This document shows, piece after piece, positions 1 through 5,969 of a stretch of DNA of 7,157 nucleotides. Source of the stretch: Rudanella sp. (GTDB taxonomy: Bacteria > Bacteroidota > Bacteroidia > Cytophagales > Spirosomataceae); the NCBI GenBank assembly GCA_026785985.1, contig JAJAYX010000133.1, positions 1-7,157 of the forward strand. Reading direction: 5' to 3'. The position numbers were made by a program, and so were the translations under genes. Under the pieces are notes generated by a model. The model ran no database searches and had not been told where the DNA came from. It saw only the letters and a list, made by a program, of their open reading frames with translations. The first letter of the stretch is position 1, and each line of letters opens with the position of its first letter.

Positions 1-1
1 G

Positions 2-616
2 CAACAAATAGCCCAGAAAATGGCCCGGTATTCGGGTTTGTCGGAGCGGGTCATTCTGGAACACAACCTGAACATTCCCACGGCCTTTTTCTGGAAAGAG
101 CTGTTGCGCGATAAAGGCTTCACCATTGGGCGATTAGACTCTCGCTACCTCGGCATCGACCGGCAGGACGCAGGCGAACGTCCCGATTATTCCCCCGAAC
201 TGACCTCGTGGCTCCACTCGTTTACGCCCCCGATTAACCATTATTTCCGGCAGGATCTAAACTACAAAACCGATCTCAAATACTTCATGTTCGGGCCAGT
301 GTCCCCTTGGGCACGGACCGGTGAGAACTTAGATCGGTCGGCAGAGAATCTGCGTCAGGCAATGGCTCAGAACCCGTATCTGAATCTGCTGGTGCAGTCG
401 GGGTATTACGATGGAGCCTGCGATTATTACAATGCTCAGTATAACATGTGGCAAATGGACCCCAGCGGGAAGCTCAAATCACGTATGGACTGGAAAGGCT
501 ATCGGAGCGGCCACATGATGTATCTGCGGCAGGACGACCTCGCCACAGCCAACGAAGACCTTCGAATATTTATCAAAAAATCGATCCCAAAAGCCGGGCA
601 ACCGGCAAAGTATTGA
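2..616 (+). CDS. Peptidase S10 (serine carboxypeptidase family), C-terminal part, 5' end outside window
   Basis: The frame is open from the window edge, so the gene starts upstream. The 204 visible residues match the C-terminal part of Bacteroidota proteins annotated as S10 serine carboxypeptidases, which remove C-terminal residues from peptides and are usually exported. In visible numbering, the segment SGYYDGACDYYN carries the probable catalytic Asp137 (compare AGDKDF in yeast carboxypeptidase Y), and SGHMMY carries the probable catalytic His171 (compare GGHMVP). The motif RLDSRYLGIDR near residues 44-54 is typical of the bacterial subfamily. The nucleophile Ser (GESY-type motif) and any signal peptide lie in the missing N-terminal part, about 300 residues judging from a usual length near 500. 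The stop codon is followed 33 bases later by a terminator hairpin, so this is the last gene of its transcript. The family call is firm; the substrate is unknown. Confidence 0.85.
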   Translation, partial: QQIAQKMARYSGLSERVILEHNLNIPTAFFWKELLRDKGFTIGRLDSRYLGIDRQDAGERPDYSPELTSWLHSFTPPINHYFRQDLNYKTDLKYFMFGPVSPWARTGENLDRSAENLRQAMAQNPYLNLLVQSGYYDGACDYYNAQYNMWQMDPSGKLKSRMDWKGYRSGHMMYLRQDDLATANEDLRIFIKKSIPKAGQPAKY

Positions 617-648
617 GGTTGTTGTGGGTATCCTACTCCCTAAAAACC

Positions 649-690
649 AAAATCCCTGACCAGCTATTGAGCAGCTAATCAGGGATTTTT
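649..690. terminator. Bidirectional rho-independent terminator between the S10 gene and tRNA-Gln
   Basis: An 11-base perfect inverted repeat, AAAATCCCTGA at 649-659 and TCAGGGATTTT at 679-689, encloses a 19-base loop. The loop contains a further AGCT/AGCT pairing. On the plus strand the stem runs into a TTTTT tract, suiting the S10 peptidase transcript. On the minus strand it ends in TTTTGGTTTTTAG, suiting the convergent tRNA-Gln transcript, whose 3' end is only 5 bases away. One hairpin probably serves both genes. Confidence 0.85.
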
Positions 691-694
691 CTTG

Positions 695-765
695 TAGCCC
701 GAGAAGGATTCGAACCTCCACAAACAGAACCAAAATCTGTCGTACTACCCTTATACTATCGGGCC
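695..765 (-). tRNA. tRNA-Gln (anticodon TTG)
   Basis: The minus strand folds into a full cloverleaf of 71 bases including the discriminator A. The acceptor arms are GGCCCGA and TCGGGCT, giving six Watson-Crick pairs and a G1-U72 wobble. The D arm is GTA/TAC with a loop containing GGGTAG. The anticodon stem is ACAGA/TCTGT around the loop TTTTGGT, which places TTG (731-733) at positions 34-36 and so decodes CAA and, by wobble, CAG. The T arm is GGAGG-TTCGAAT-CCTTC. CCA is not encoded, since CAAG follows the discriminator, so it must be added after transcription. The gene has its own promoter upstream and a terminator directly downstream, so it appears to be a single-gene transcript. The weak first pair fits glutamine tRNAs, where glutaminyl-tRNA synthetase opens the 1-72 pair. 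Confidence 0.96.
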
Positions 766-783
766 TTTTCGCGTTTGCGAGTG

Positions 784-815
784 CAAATATAACGGTTTGC
801 ACGACCGAAAAGCAA
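784..815 (-). promoter_or_regulatory. Bacteroidota-type promoter of tRNA-Gln
   Basis: Read on the minus strand, TTG (815-813) is followed after 21 bases by TATATTTG (791-784), a perfect match to the TAnnTTTG -7 element used by the Bacteroidota primary sigma factor with its TTG/TTTG -33 element. The predicted start near 777-780 leaves a leader of about 12-15 bases before the mature tRNA 5' end at 765, as expected for a tRNA gene. The call is a motif match plus position only. Confidence 0.7.
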
Positions 816-835
816 GCTATGGTTTGAAAATTTGT

Positions 836-930
836 TTCAGGTTTCAGGCTTCGGGTTTCAAAACACTCACGCACAGCAGCTTAGAAAACGCGATAAATGA
901 AACCTGGAAACACGAAGCGTGAAACCTGAA
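836..930. repeat. Imperfect inverted repeat, two 24-base arms around a 47-base centre
   Basis: The left arm at 836-859 starts TTCAGGTTTCA. The reverse complement of the right arm at 907-930 equals it at 22 of 24 positions. The unit TGAAACCTG also occurs twice in direct orientation (898-906 and 920-928), and the right arm contains a small CACG-AAG-CGTG hairpin. The element fills most of the gap between the fabD stop (945) and the tRNA promoter. Transcribed from fabD, it could fold at the mRNA 3' end and act as a terminator or stabiliser, but no clear T tract follows. It could equally be a copy of a dispersed intergenic repeat. The sequence match is certain; the role is unknown. Confidence 0.7.
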
Positions 931-944
931 TACACAAACCGTGT

Positions 945-1844
945 TTATACCCCTGCTGTTGCTACACTCGGCGCAATTTTCTTTACTAAACCTTGTAAAA
1001 CTTTACCCGGTCCGCACTCCACAAACAGGGTGGCTCCGTCGGCGGTCATAGCCTCCACCGATTGGGTCCAGCGAACAGGAGCTGTTAGTTGAGCAATCAG
1101 GTTGGCTTTGATTGTTTGGACAGCCGTAACGGATTGCGCATTCACGTTCTGGTAGATGGGGCAACGCGGCACACTGAATGGTGTGTCGGCAATGGCTTCG
1201 GCAAGTTCTTCGCGGGCGGGTTCCATCAGGGGCGAGTGAAACGCACCGCCAACAGGCAGGGGTAACACTCGCTTGGCTCCAGCTTCTTTCAATTTCTCGC
1301 CCGCCAGCCGAATACCCTCGTTGCTGCCCGAAATCACCACCTGACCGGGGCAATTGTAGTTGGCCGCCACCACTATCTCGCCACCCGCCGTTACTTCGGC
1401 ACAAATTCGTTCGATGGTGGCATCGTCGAGAGCTAACACAGCGGCCATTGTGGAGGGGTTCATTTCGCAGGCGCGTTGCATAGCCTCGGCCCGTTGCGAC
1501 ACCAGCCGCAGGCCGTCTTCAAACGACAACGCCCCCGCAGCCACCAGGGCCGAAAACTCACCCAGCGAATGCCCAGCTACCATCGAAACAGCAAACCCAT
1601 CCGCCGAAAAATCGTCAACCGTTTTGGCCAGTGCCACCGAGTGCAGAAAAATGGCGGGCTGGGTCACATTGGTTTGCCTGAGTTCCTCGTCGGTGCCCTC
1701 AAACATAATTTTGGTCAGGTCGAAGCCCAAAATTCGGTCGGCCTGCTCAAAGAGTTTTTTCACGGCCGCCGGGCCATTTTTATATAAATCGAGGCCCATG
1801 CCCCTAAACTGCGATCCCTGACCGGGGAAGATATATGCCTTCAT
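945..1844 (-). CDS. fabD: Malonyl-CoA:acyl carrier protein transacylase
   Basis: FabD moves the malonyl group from CoA to acyl carrier protein, supplying the extender unit for type II fatty acid synthesis in the cytoplasm. The 299-residue product has the family's usual length and all key motifs: PGQGSQ at 7-12 near the N-terminus, the nucleophile Ser93 in GHSLGEFSA, Arg118, the catalytic His203 in AFHSPLM, and a Gln (252) in the C-terminal part near the position of E. coli Gln250. The start was placed at the ATG giving MKAYIFPGQGSQ, because homologues begin there. The frame is open for 55 further codons upstream, but those residues look like translated intergenic DNA. No Shine-Dalgarno sequence is visible. 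The gene stands alone, divergent from sdhC, rather than in a fab cluster. Upstream I find no perfect TAnnTTTG; the nearest is AAAATTTG at 1935-1928 without a well-placed TTG. Confidence 0.96.
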   Translation of the reverse strand: MKAYIFPGQGSQFRGMGLDLYKNGPAAVKKLFEQADRILGFDLTKIMFEGTDEELRQTNVTQPAIFLHSVALAKTVDDFSADGFAVSMVAGHSLGEFSALVAAGALSFEDGLRLVSQRAEAMQRACEMNPSTMAAVLALDDATIERICAEVTAGGEIVVAANYNCPGQVVISGSNEGIRLAGEKLKEAGAKRVLPLPVGGAFHSPLMEPAREELAEAIADTPFSVPRCPIYQNVNAQSVTAVQTIKANLIAQLTAPVRWTQSVEAMTADGATLFVECGPGKVLQGLVKKIAPSVATAGV

Positions 1845-1977
1845 AATTGTGATTGAGTGATTGAGCGAATGCAAAGGAAAGACTTTACCCCTATTCCTTC
1901 CAAAAAGTGTGGTCGAATTACTGCCGCCAAATTTTGTGGAACAAACAAACAAAAAATTTAAACAGTATGTTGACAAC

Positions 1978-1995
1978 ACAGGTGTCATCACCTGT
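1978..1995. promoter_or_regulatory. Candidate operator: perfect palindrome ACAGGTG-TCAT-CACCTGT
   Basis: Two perfect 7-base arms are separated by 4 bases in the divergent region between fabD and sdhC. The centre lies about 92 bases upstream of the predicted sdh transcription start and about 142 bases upstream of the fabD start codon. Symmetry and place suit a dimeric transcription factor acting on one or both genes. A weak hairpin of no function is possible, and I recognise no known regulator's consensus. Confidence 0.4.
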
Positions 1996-2043
1996 AAAGA
2001 GTAGGGCAAATGAGTCGATCAATCTGAAAAAGCAAACATGCTT

Positions 2044-2074
2044 TTGGTCGCGTGAAGTTTGTGCTTTAGCTTTG
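2044..2074 (+). promoter_or_regulatory. Bacteroidota-type promoter of sdhCAB
   Basis: TTG at 2044-2046, within TTTTGG, is followed after 20 bases by TAGCTTTG at 2067-2074, a perfect TAnnTTTG -7 element. It is the only perfect match on the plus strand between fabD and sdhC. The predicted start near 2078-2082 gives a leader of roughly 57 bases before the sdhC ATG. This supports the short sdhC start at 2138, because longer alternatives would begin upstream of the promoter. Confidence 0.7.
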
Positions 2075-2079
2075 ACGCT

Positions 2080-2095
2080 CAGTCTGAACAGGCTG
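2080..2095 (+). promoter_or_regulatory. Hairpin at the predicted 5' end of the sdh mRNA
   Basis: CAGTCT-GAAC-AGGCTG forms six pairs (one T-G wobble) with a 4-base loop. TTGA (2072-2075) and TCAA (2096-2099) flank it and could add a lower stem across a bulge if transcription began early enough. The hairpin sits at or next to the predicted transcription start, a position where stem-loops can protect mRNA from 5'-end-dependent decay. Chance is a real alternative for a stem this short. Confidence 0.35.
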
Positions 2096-2137
2096 TCAAT
2101 CCTACAAAATTTACGCTTAATCAGTACACAATACAAT

Positions 2138-2836
2138 ATGTCCTGGGTAACACAAACGCTTTCCAGTTCGCTTGGCCGCAAAGTAATCATGTCGCTAACC
2201 GGACTTTTTTTGAGTTCGTTTCTGGTCATTCACATGGCCGGAAACCTGCAATTGTTCAAGAGCGACGAAGGTCGTGCGTTTAATGAATACACGTATTTCA
2301 TGACGCACAACCCGGTCATTATGACCATCTCGTATCTGCTTTATACCTCTATTCTGGTTCACGCGCTAATGGCACTCATTCTGACGCGACACAACAAATC
2401 GTCGCGCCCGGTGGATTACGCTTTCAAACGGCCCGAAGCAAACAGTGCCTGGTCGTCGCGCAACATGGGCATTTTGGGAACGGTTCTGCTGATTTTCATT
2501 GTGTTGCACATGCGCACATTCTGGTATGAGATGCACTTTGGCTCCGTTCCAATGGCCGAATACGACGGGAAGCAGTACAAAGACCTCTATAAAGTGGTTT
2601 TAGTGGCTTTCTCGCAATGGTGGTACGTATTGATTTACGTGATATCGATGGCGGCTTTAGGCTACCACCTCGTCCATGGTTTTCAGAGTGGATTTCAAAC
2701 AATAGGCCTTCGTCACAAAAAGTACACCCCTCTGATTGAAGCACTTGGCACCTACGTATTCGCCATCCTGATTCCGGCTTTATTTGCGGCTATGCCGATT
2801 TACATTTTTTTGAAGGCTAACAACTTCATTGGCTAA
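2138..2836 (+). CDS. sdhC: Succinate dehydrogenase, dihaem cytochrome b membrane anchor
   Basis: This subunit anchors SdhAB to the cytoplasmic membrane and passes electrons through haem b to or from the quinone, presumably menaquinone. The 232 residues hold about five hydrophobic helices (near 16-35, 59-82, 110-128, 155-178 and 203-226), as in the single-anchor SdhC/FrdC of Bacillus and Wolinella, and there is no separate sdhD. Likely haem ligands are His32 (in VIHMAGN), His75, His124 and His177, with His180 an alternative for the last. The start at MSWVTQ was chosen because the conserved region begins just after it and the promoter lies 64 bases upstream. The frame is open 77 codons further upstream, but that stretch is not protein-like. 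The TAA stop shares one A with the sdhA ATG (TAATG), indicating coupled translation. Confidence 0.94.
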   Translation: MSWVTQTLSSSLGRKVIMSLTGLFLSSFLVIHMAGNLQLFKSDEGRAFNEYTYFMTHNPVIMTISYLLYTSILVHALMALILTRHNKSSRPVDYAFKRPEANSAWSSRNMGILGTVLLIFIVLHMRTFWYEMHFGSVPMAEYDGKQYKDLYKVVLVAFSQWWYVLIYVISMAALGYHLVHGFQSGFQTIGLRHKKYTPLIEALGTYVFAILIPALFAAMPIYIFLKANNFIG

Positions 2837-4797
2837 TGGCACCTAATCAACTATCGACAATGGAATTACAATCCAAAGTGCCCGCAGGCCCGCTTCCAGA
2901 GAAGTGGTCACGGCATAAGTTCGCTCTTAAGTTAGTGAACCCAGCCAACAAGCGTAAATACGACGTTATTGTGGTCGGAACGGGGCTGGCCGGGGCTTCG
3001 GCAGCGGCTTCGCTGGCTGAGTTGGGCTATAACCTAAAAGCCTTCTGTTTTCAGGATAGCCCCCGTCGGGCCCACTCTATCGCGGCTCAGGGCGGTATCA
3101 ATGCGGCTAAAAACTATCAGAACGACGGTGATTCGGTATTCCGCTTGTTCTACGATACGATTAAAGGAGGGGACTACCGCGCCCGCGAAGGCAACGTACA
3201 CCGGCTCGCCGAAGTCAGCGTGAGCATTATTGACCAATGCGTGGCTCAGGGCGTTCCATTTGCCCGCGAATACGGTGGCTTGCTGGCCAACCGTTCGTTT
3301 GGGGGTGCGCAGGTATCACGGACGTTCTACGCCCGTGGCCAAACCGGGCAGCAGTTGCTGTTAGGGGCTTATTCGGCCCTCAGTCGGCAGGTGGCCAACG
3401 GCAAAGTGAAACTGTATCCCCGCACCGAAATGCTCGACCTCGTGATGGAGGGCGGCAAAGCGCGGGGCATCATCACCCGGAATTTGGTAACGGGCAAAAT
3501 CGAATCGCATTCGGGCCATGCAGTGCTGCTTTGCACGGGTGGCTACGGTAACGTGTTCTACCTGTCGACCAACGCAATGGGGTCGAACGTAACGGCGGCA
3601 TGGCGGGCGCACAAGCATGGGGCATTGATGGCCAACCCCTGTTTCACGCAGATTCACCCGACTTGTATTCCGGTAAAAGGCGATTACCAGTCGAAGCTGA
3701 CCTTGATGTCGGAGTCGTTACGGAACGATGGCCGGGTGTGGGTTCCTAAGTCGAAAGAAGATGCGCAGAAGATTCAGAAGGGTCAGATGAAAGCAACCGA
3801 CCTGAAAGAAGAAGACCGTGACTATTTCCTGGAGCGTCGGTATCCGTCGTTTGGAAACCTTGTTCCCCGCGACGTGGCCTCGCGCAACGCCAAATATGTG
3901 TGCGACGAAGGTCGGGGGGTGAGCAAAACGGGTTTAGCGGTTTATCTCGACTTTGCCGATGCCATCAAGCGCGACGGTCAGAAAACCATCGAAGCCAAAT
4001 ACGGCAACCTGTTCGAGATGTACGAGAAAATCGTGGACGACAACCCGTATGAAACGCCGATGATGATTTACCCGGCGGTTCACTACACCATGGGCGGTCT
4101 TTGGGTTGATTACAACCTGATGACAACCATTCCGGGTCTGTACGCGCTTGGCGAGGCTAATTTTTCCGATCACGGAGCGAACCGTTTGGGAGCTTCGGCT
4201 CTGATGCAGGGACTGGCTGATGGTTATTTTGTGATTCCGTACACGGTTGGTGACTACCTCGCGACCATCGGCCCTGCCGACAAAGTATCGGTTGATTCGC
4301 CCGCGTTCAAGCAAGCCGAGAAGCGCGTGAGCGATCAGGTGCAGCGGTTATTGTCGATTAATGGCACAAAACCAGTTGATGAATTCCACCGGGCGCTGGG
4401 CCTCATTATGTGGGACTACTGCGGGATGTCGCGCACGGCGGAGGGCTTGAAAAAGGCCAAAGTAATGATTCAGGCCCTGAAAAAAGAGTTCTGGACAAAC
4501 GTGCGCGTAACGGGCGACAATGAGGAAATGAACCAGGCTCTCGAAAACGCGGGCCGCGTGGCTGACTTTATCGAATTGGGCGAACTGATGGTTGACGATG
4601 CCCTGAACCGCGAAGAATCGTGTGGAGGTCACTTCCGCGAAGAACATCAAACCGAAGACGGTGAGGCTCTTCGTAACGACGACGACTACGCGTATGTCGC
4701 GGCCTGGGAATACACAGGCGAGAACCAGCCCGAAGTGCTACATACGGAAGAATTGGTGTTTGAAAACGTGAAACTGACCCAGCGAAGCTATAAGTAA
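2836..4797 (+). CDS. sdhA: Succinate dehydrogenase / fumarate reductase flavoprotein subunit
   Basis: The catalytic subunit oxidises succinate to fumarate (or the reverse) on covalently bound FAD, facing the cytoplasm. Its 653 residues contain the Rossmann motif [12 protein letters not shown] at 46-57, the FAD-attachment His80 in [11 protein letters not shown], substrate-site His274 in QIHPT, the ESLRNDGR segment at 293-300, the probable proton-shuttle Arg345 in [10 protein letters not shown], His416 in HYTMGG, and Arg450 in [13 protein letters not shown]. The tail is acidic. Close wording to the Bacteroidota B-type enzymes supports the call. The ATG at 2836 overlaps the sdhC stop by one base. 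An in-frame ATG at 2860 ([12 protein letters not shown]) aligns better with how relatives seem to begin and is a serious alternative start, giving 645 residues. Neither has a Shine-Dalgarno sequence. sdhB follows after one base. Confidence 0.97.
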   Translation: MAPNQLSTMELQSKVPAGPLPEKWSRHKFALKLVNPANKRKYDVIVVGTGLAGASAAASLAELGYNLKAFCFQDSPRRAHSIAAQGGINAAKNYQNDGDSVFRLFYDTIKGGDYRAREGNVHRLAEVSVSIIDQCVAQGVPFAREYGGLLANRSFGGAQVSRTFYARGQTGQQLLLGAYSALSRQVANGKVKLYPRTEMLDLVMEGGKARGIITRNLVTGKIESHSGHAVLLCTGGYGNVFYLSTNAMGSNVTAAWRAHKHGALMANPCFTQIHPTCIPVKGDYQSKLTLMSESLRNDGRVWVPKSKEDAQKIQKGQMKATDLKEEDRDYFLERRYPSFGNLVPRDVASRNAKYVCDEGRGVSKTGLAVYLDFADAIKRDGQKTIEAKYGNLFEMYEKIVDDNPYETPMMIYPAVHYTMGGLWVDYNLMTTIPGLYALGEANFSDHGANRLGASALMQGLADGYFVIPYTVGDYLATIGPADKVSVDSPAFKQAEKRVSDQVQRLLSINGTKPVDEFHRALGLIMWDYCGMSRTAEGLKKAKVMIQALKKEFWTNVRVTGDNEEMNQALENAGRVADFIELGELMVDDALNREESCGGHFREEHQTEDGEALRNDDDYAYVAAWEYTGENQPEVLHTEELVFENVKLTQRSYK

Positions 4798-4798
4798 G

Positions 4799-5551
4799 AT
4801 GAAAGTAAACCTCAAAGTCTGGCGACAGAAAAATAATAATGCTGCGGGAAAATTAGTCGAGTACGGTCTCGATAACATTTCACCCGATATGTCTTTCCTC
4901 GAAATGATCGACGTGTTGAACGGCGAACTGACCCGGAAAGGTGATGAACCCGTTGCATTTGATCACGATTGCCGCGAGGGTATTTGCGGGATGTGTTCGA
5001 TGTACATCAACGGGCGGGCACATGGCCCCCAAACCGGGGCTACCACCTGCCAACTGCACATGCGGTCGTTCAACGATGGTGAAACGATCATTGTGGAACC
5101 GTGGCGGGCGCGGGCTTTTCCGGTTATCAAAGACCTGATGGTCGATCGCACAGCTTTCGACCGGATCATGCAGTCGGGCGGCTATGTGTCGGTAAATACT
5201 GGTTCGGCCCCCGATGCCAACGAGATTGCTATTTCGCGTACCATCGCCGATGAGGCAATGGATGCGGCACAGTGCATTGGTTGCGGAGCCTGCGTGGCAG
5301 CCTGCAAAAACGCTTCGGCGATGTTGTTTGTGGCGGCCAAAGTGTCGCACATGGCAGTGTTGCCCCAGGGTCAGGCCGAGCGCAGCATTCGCGCCGAGCG
5401 AATGGTGGCGCAAATGGATGCCGAAGGGTTCGGAGCCTGCTCGTTTACGGGAGCCTGCTCGGTAGAATGCCCCAAGTCGATTTCGCTGGATCACATTGCC
5501 CGCATGAACCGCGAGTATCTGGGTGCCAAACTGACCTCGGAGAACGTGTGA
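4799..5551 (+). CDS. sdhB: Succinate dehydrogenase / fumarate reductase iron-sulfur subunit
   Basis: SdhB carries electrons between the FAD of SdhA and the haems and quinone site of SdhC through three iron-sulfur clusters. All ligands are present in 250 residues: Cys58, Cys63, Cys66 and Cys84 for [2Fe-2S] ([10 protein letters not shown] and later TTCQ); Cys159, Cys162, Cys165 and Cys224 for [4Fe-4S]; Cys169, Cys214 and Cys220 for [3Fe-4S]. The layout is CxxCxxCxxxC followed by CxxxxxCxxxCP, as in E. coli SdhB. The gene begins one base after the sdhA stop and is the last gene of sdhCAB. No convincing terminator follows: the next bases are the antisense of a GH3 gene remnant, which starts right at this stop codon. 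The C-terminus after [12 protein letters not shown] could therefore differ from relatives in its last few residues. Confidence 0.97.
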   Translation: MKVNLKVWRQKNNNAAGKLVEYGLDNISPDMSFLEMIDVLNGELTRKGDEPVAFDHDCREGICGMCSMYINGRAHGPQTGATTCQLHMRSFNDGETIIVEPWRARAFPVIKDLMVDRTAFDRIMQSGGYVSVNTGSAPDANEIAISRTIADEAMDAAQCIGCGACVAACKNASAMLFVAAKVSHMAVLPQGQAERSIRAERMVAQMDAEGFGACSFTGACSVECPKSISLDHIARMNREYLGAKLTSENV

Positions 5552-5884
5552 TTTTTGACCGCTGCTTCGGAAATGGGGGTCGTAAACGGCATTTTTCCAC
5601 CGGGCTTAAATTGGCCCGTCACGATGTCAGGAAGTGCATCGGGGGTAGTGCCAAAGGTCGCAATTACACCTTTAATGTTACCTGTTTTAGCCAGGCCATA
5701 AATCTCATCAATTACCCAGGGGTTGGTGTAGTTAATCACCAGAATTGTTAGCTTTTTAGCGATCAAAGCGTTTACACAGGCGACATAGACCGCGTTTTTC
5801 GACAGCGATAATTCCGGTGGCGACCCCTCCGAAGCAAACAGTAGTCACCAGATCAACTTCATTAAAATCACTGGTGAGGGGGTC
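5551..5884 (-). pseudogene. Glycoside hydrolase family 3 (beta-glucosidase-like) remnant, C-terminal domain fragment
   Basis: The minus strand encodes INYTNPWVIDEIY, GVIATFGTTPDALPDIVTG and KPGGKMPFTTPISEAAV, which read like the end of the GH3 C-terminal domain, where family members close with a 'D-x-L-x-G-x-x-x-P-x-G-K/R-x-P' pattern. The same frame extends up to 5844 (LLFASEGSPPELSLSKN), where a TGA interrupts it. The similarity seems to continue upstream in the adjacent frame as DPLTSDFNEVDLV, so one extra base near 5845 would explain the break; that frame stays open to 5932. The N-terminal catalytic domain with its Asp nucleophile is absent, and the gene's 3' end is lost where it meets the sdhB stop. 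I find no start codon or promoter. From 5885 to 5969 I see nothing else. The GH3 assignment is from recognition of the motif, without an alignment. Confidence 0.75.
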
Positions 5885-5969
5885 TTTAGATTTGGGATGG
5901 GTTAAGTACGGTTGGCGAGCCAGCAAGATAGTTTAGGCCTCAGCGGTAAAAGTGCTTCAATCAGGGTGC

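Noticed and set aside
479..874. 131-codon minus-strand open frame across the S10 3' end and tRNA-Gln
   Set aside because: It crosses a terminator and a tRNA gene and gives no protein-like sequence.
1971..2001. Sigma70-like promoter TTGACA with 17-base spacing to TGTAAA
   Set aside because: The -10 match is poor, Bacteroidota use a different consensus, and a perfect TAnnTTTG promoter lies closer to sdhC.
1845..2009. A 55-codon upstream extension of the fabD frame and a 77-codon upstream extension of the sdhC frame, overlapping each other
   Set aside because: Both stay open by chance through the divergent promoter region. FabD and SdhC homologues begin at MKAYIFPGQGSQ and about MSWVTQ, and the sdh promoter lies inside the longer sdhC frame.
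4880..5494. 204-codon open frame antisense to sdhB, and other long frames antisense to sdhA and fabD
   Set aside because: Shadow frames of well-conserved genes, rich in Arg and His with no recognisable domain; the sense genes carry all family motifs.
5601..5618. CGGGC/GCCCG hairpin downstream of sdhB as an operon terminator
   Set aside because: Only 5 pairs with an 8-base loop, no T tract on the plus strand, and it falls within GH3-derived coding sequence, so it is probably chance.
5845..5877. TCACCAG / CTGGTGA inverted repeat with a 19-base spacer at the GH3 frameshift
   Set aside because: Short arms inside decayed coding DNA with no linked promoter; it may have helped the frameshift arise but supports no separate feature.
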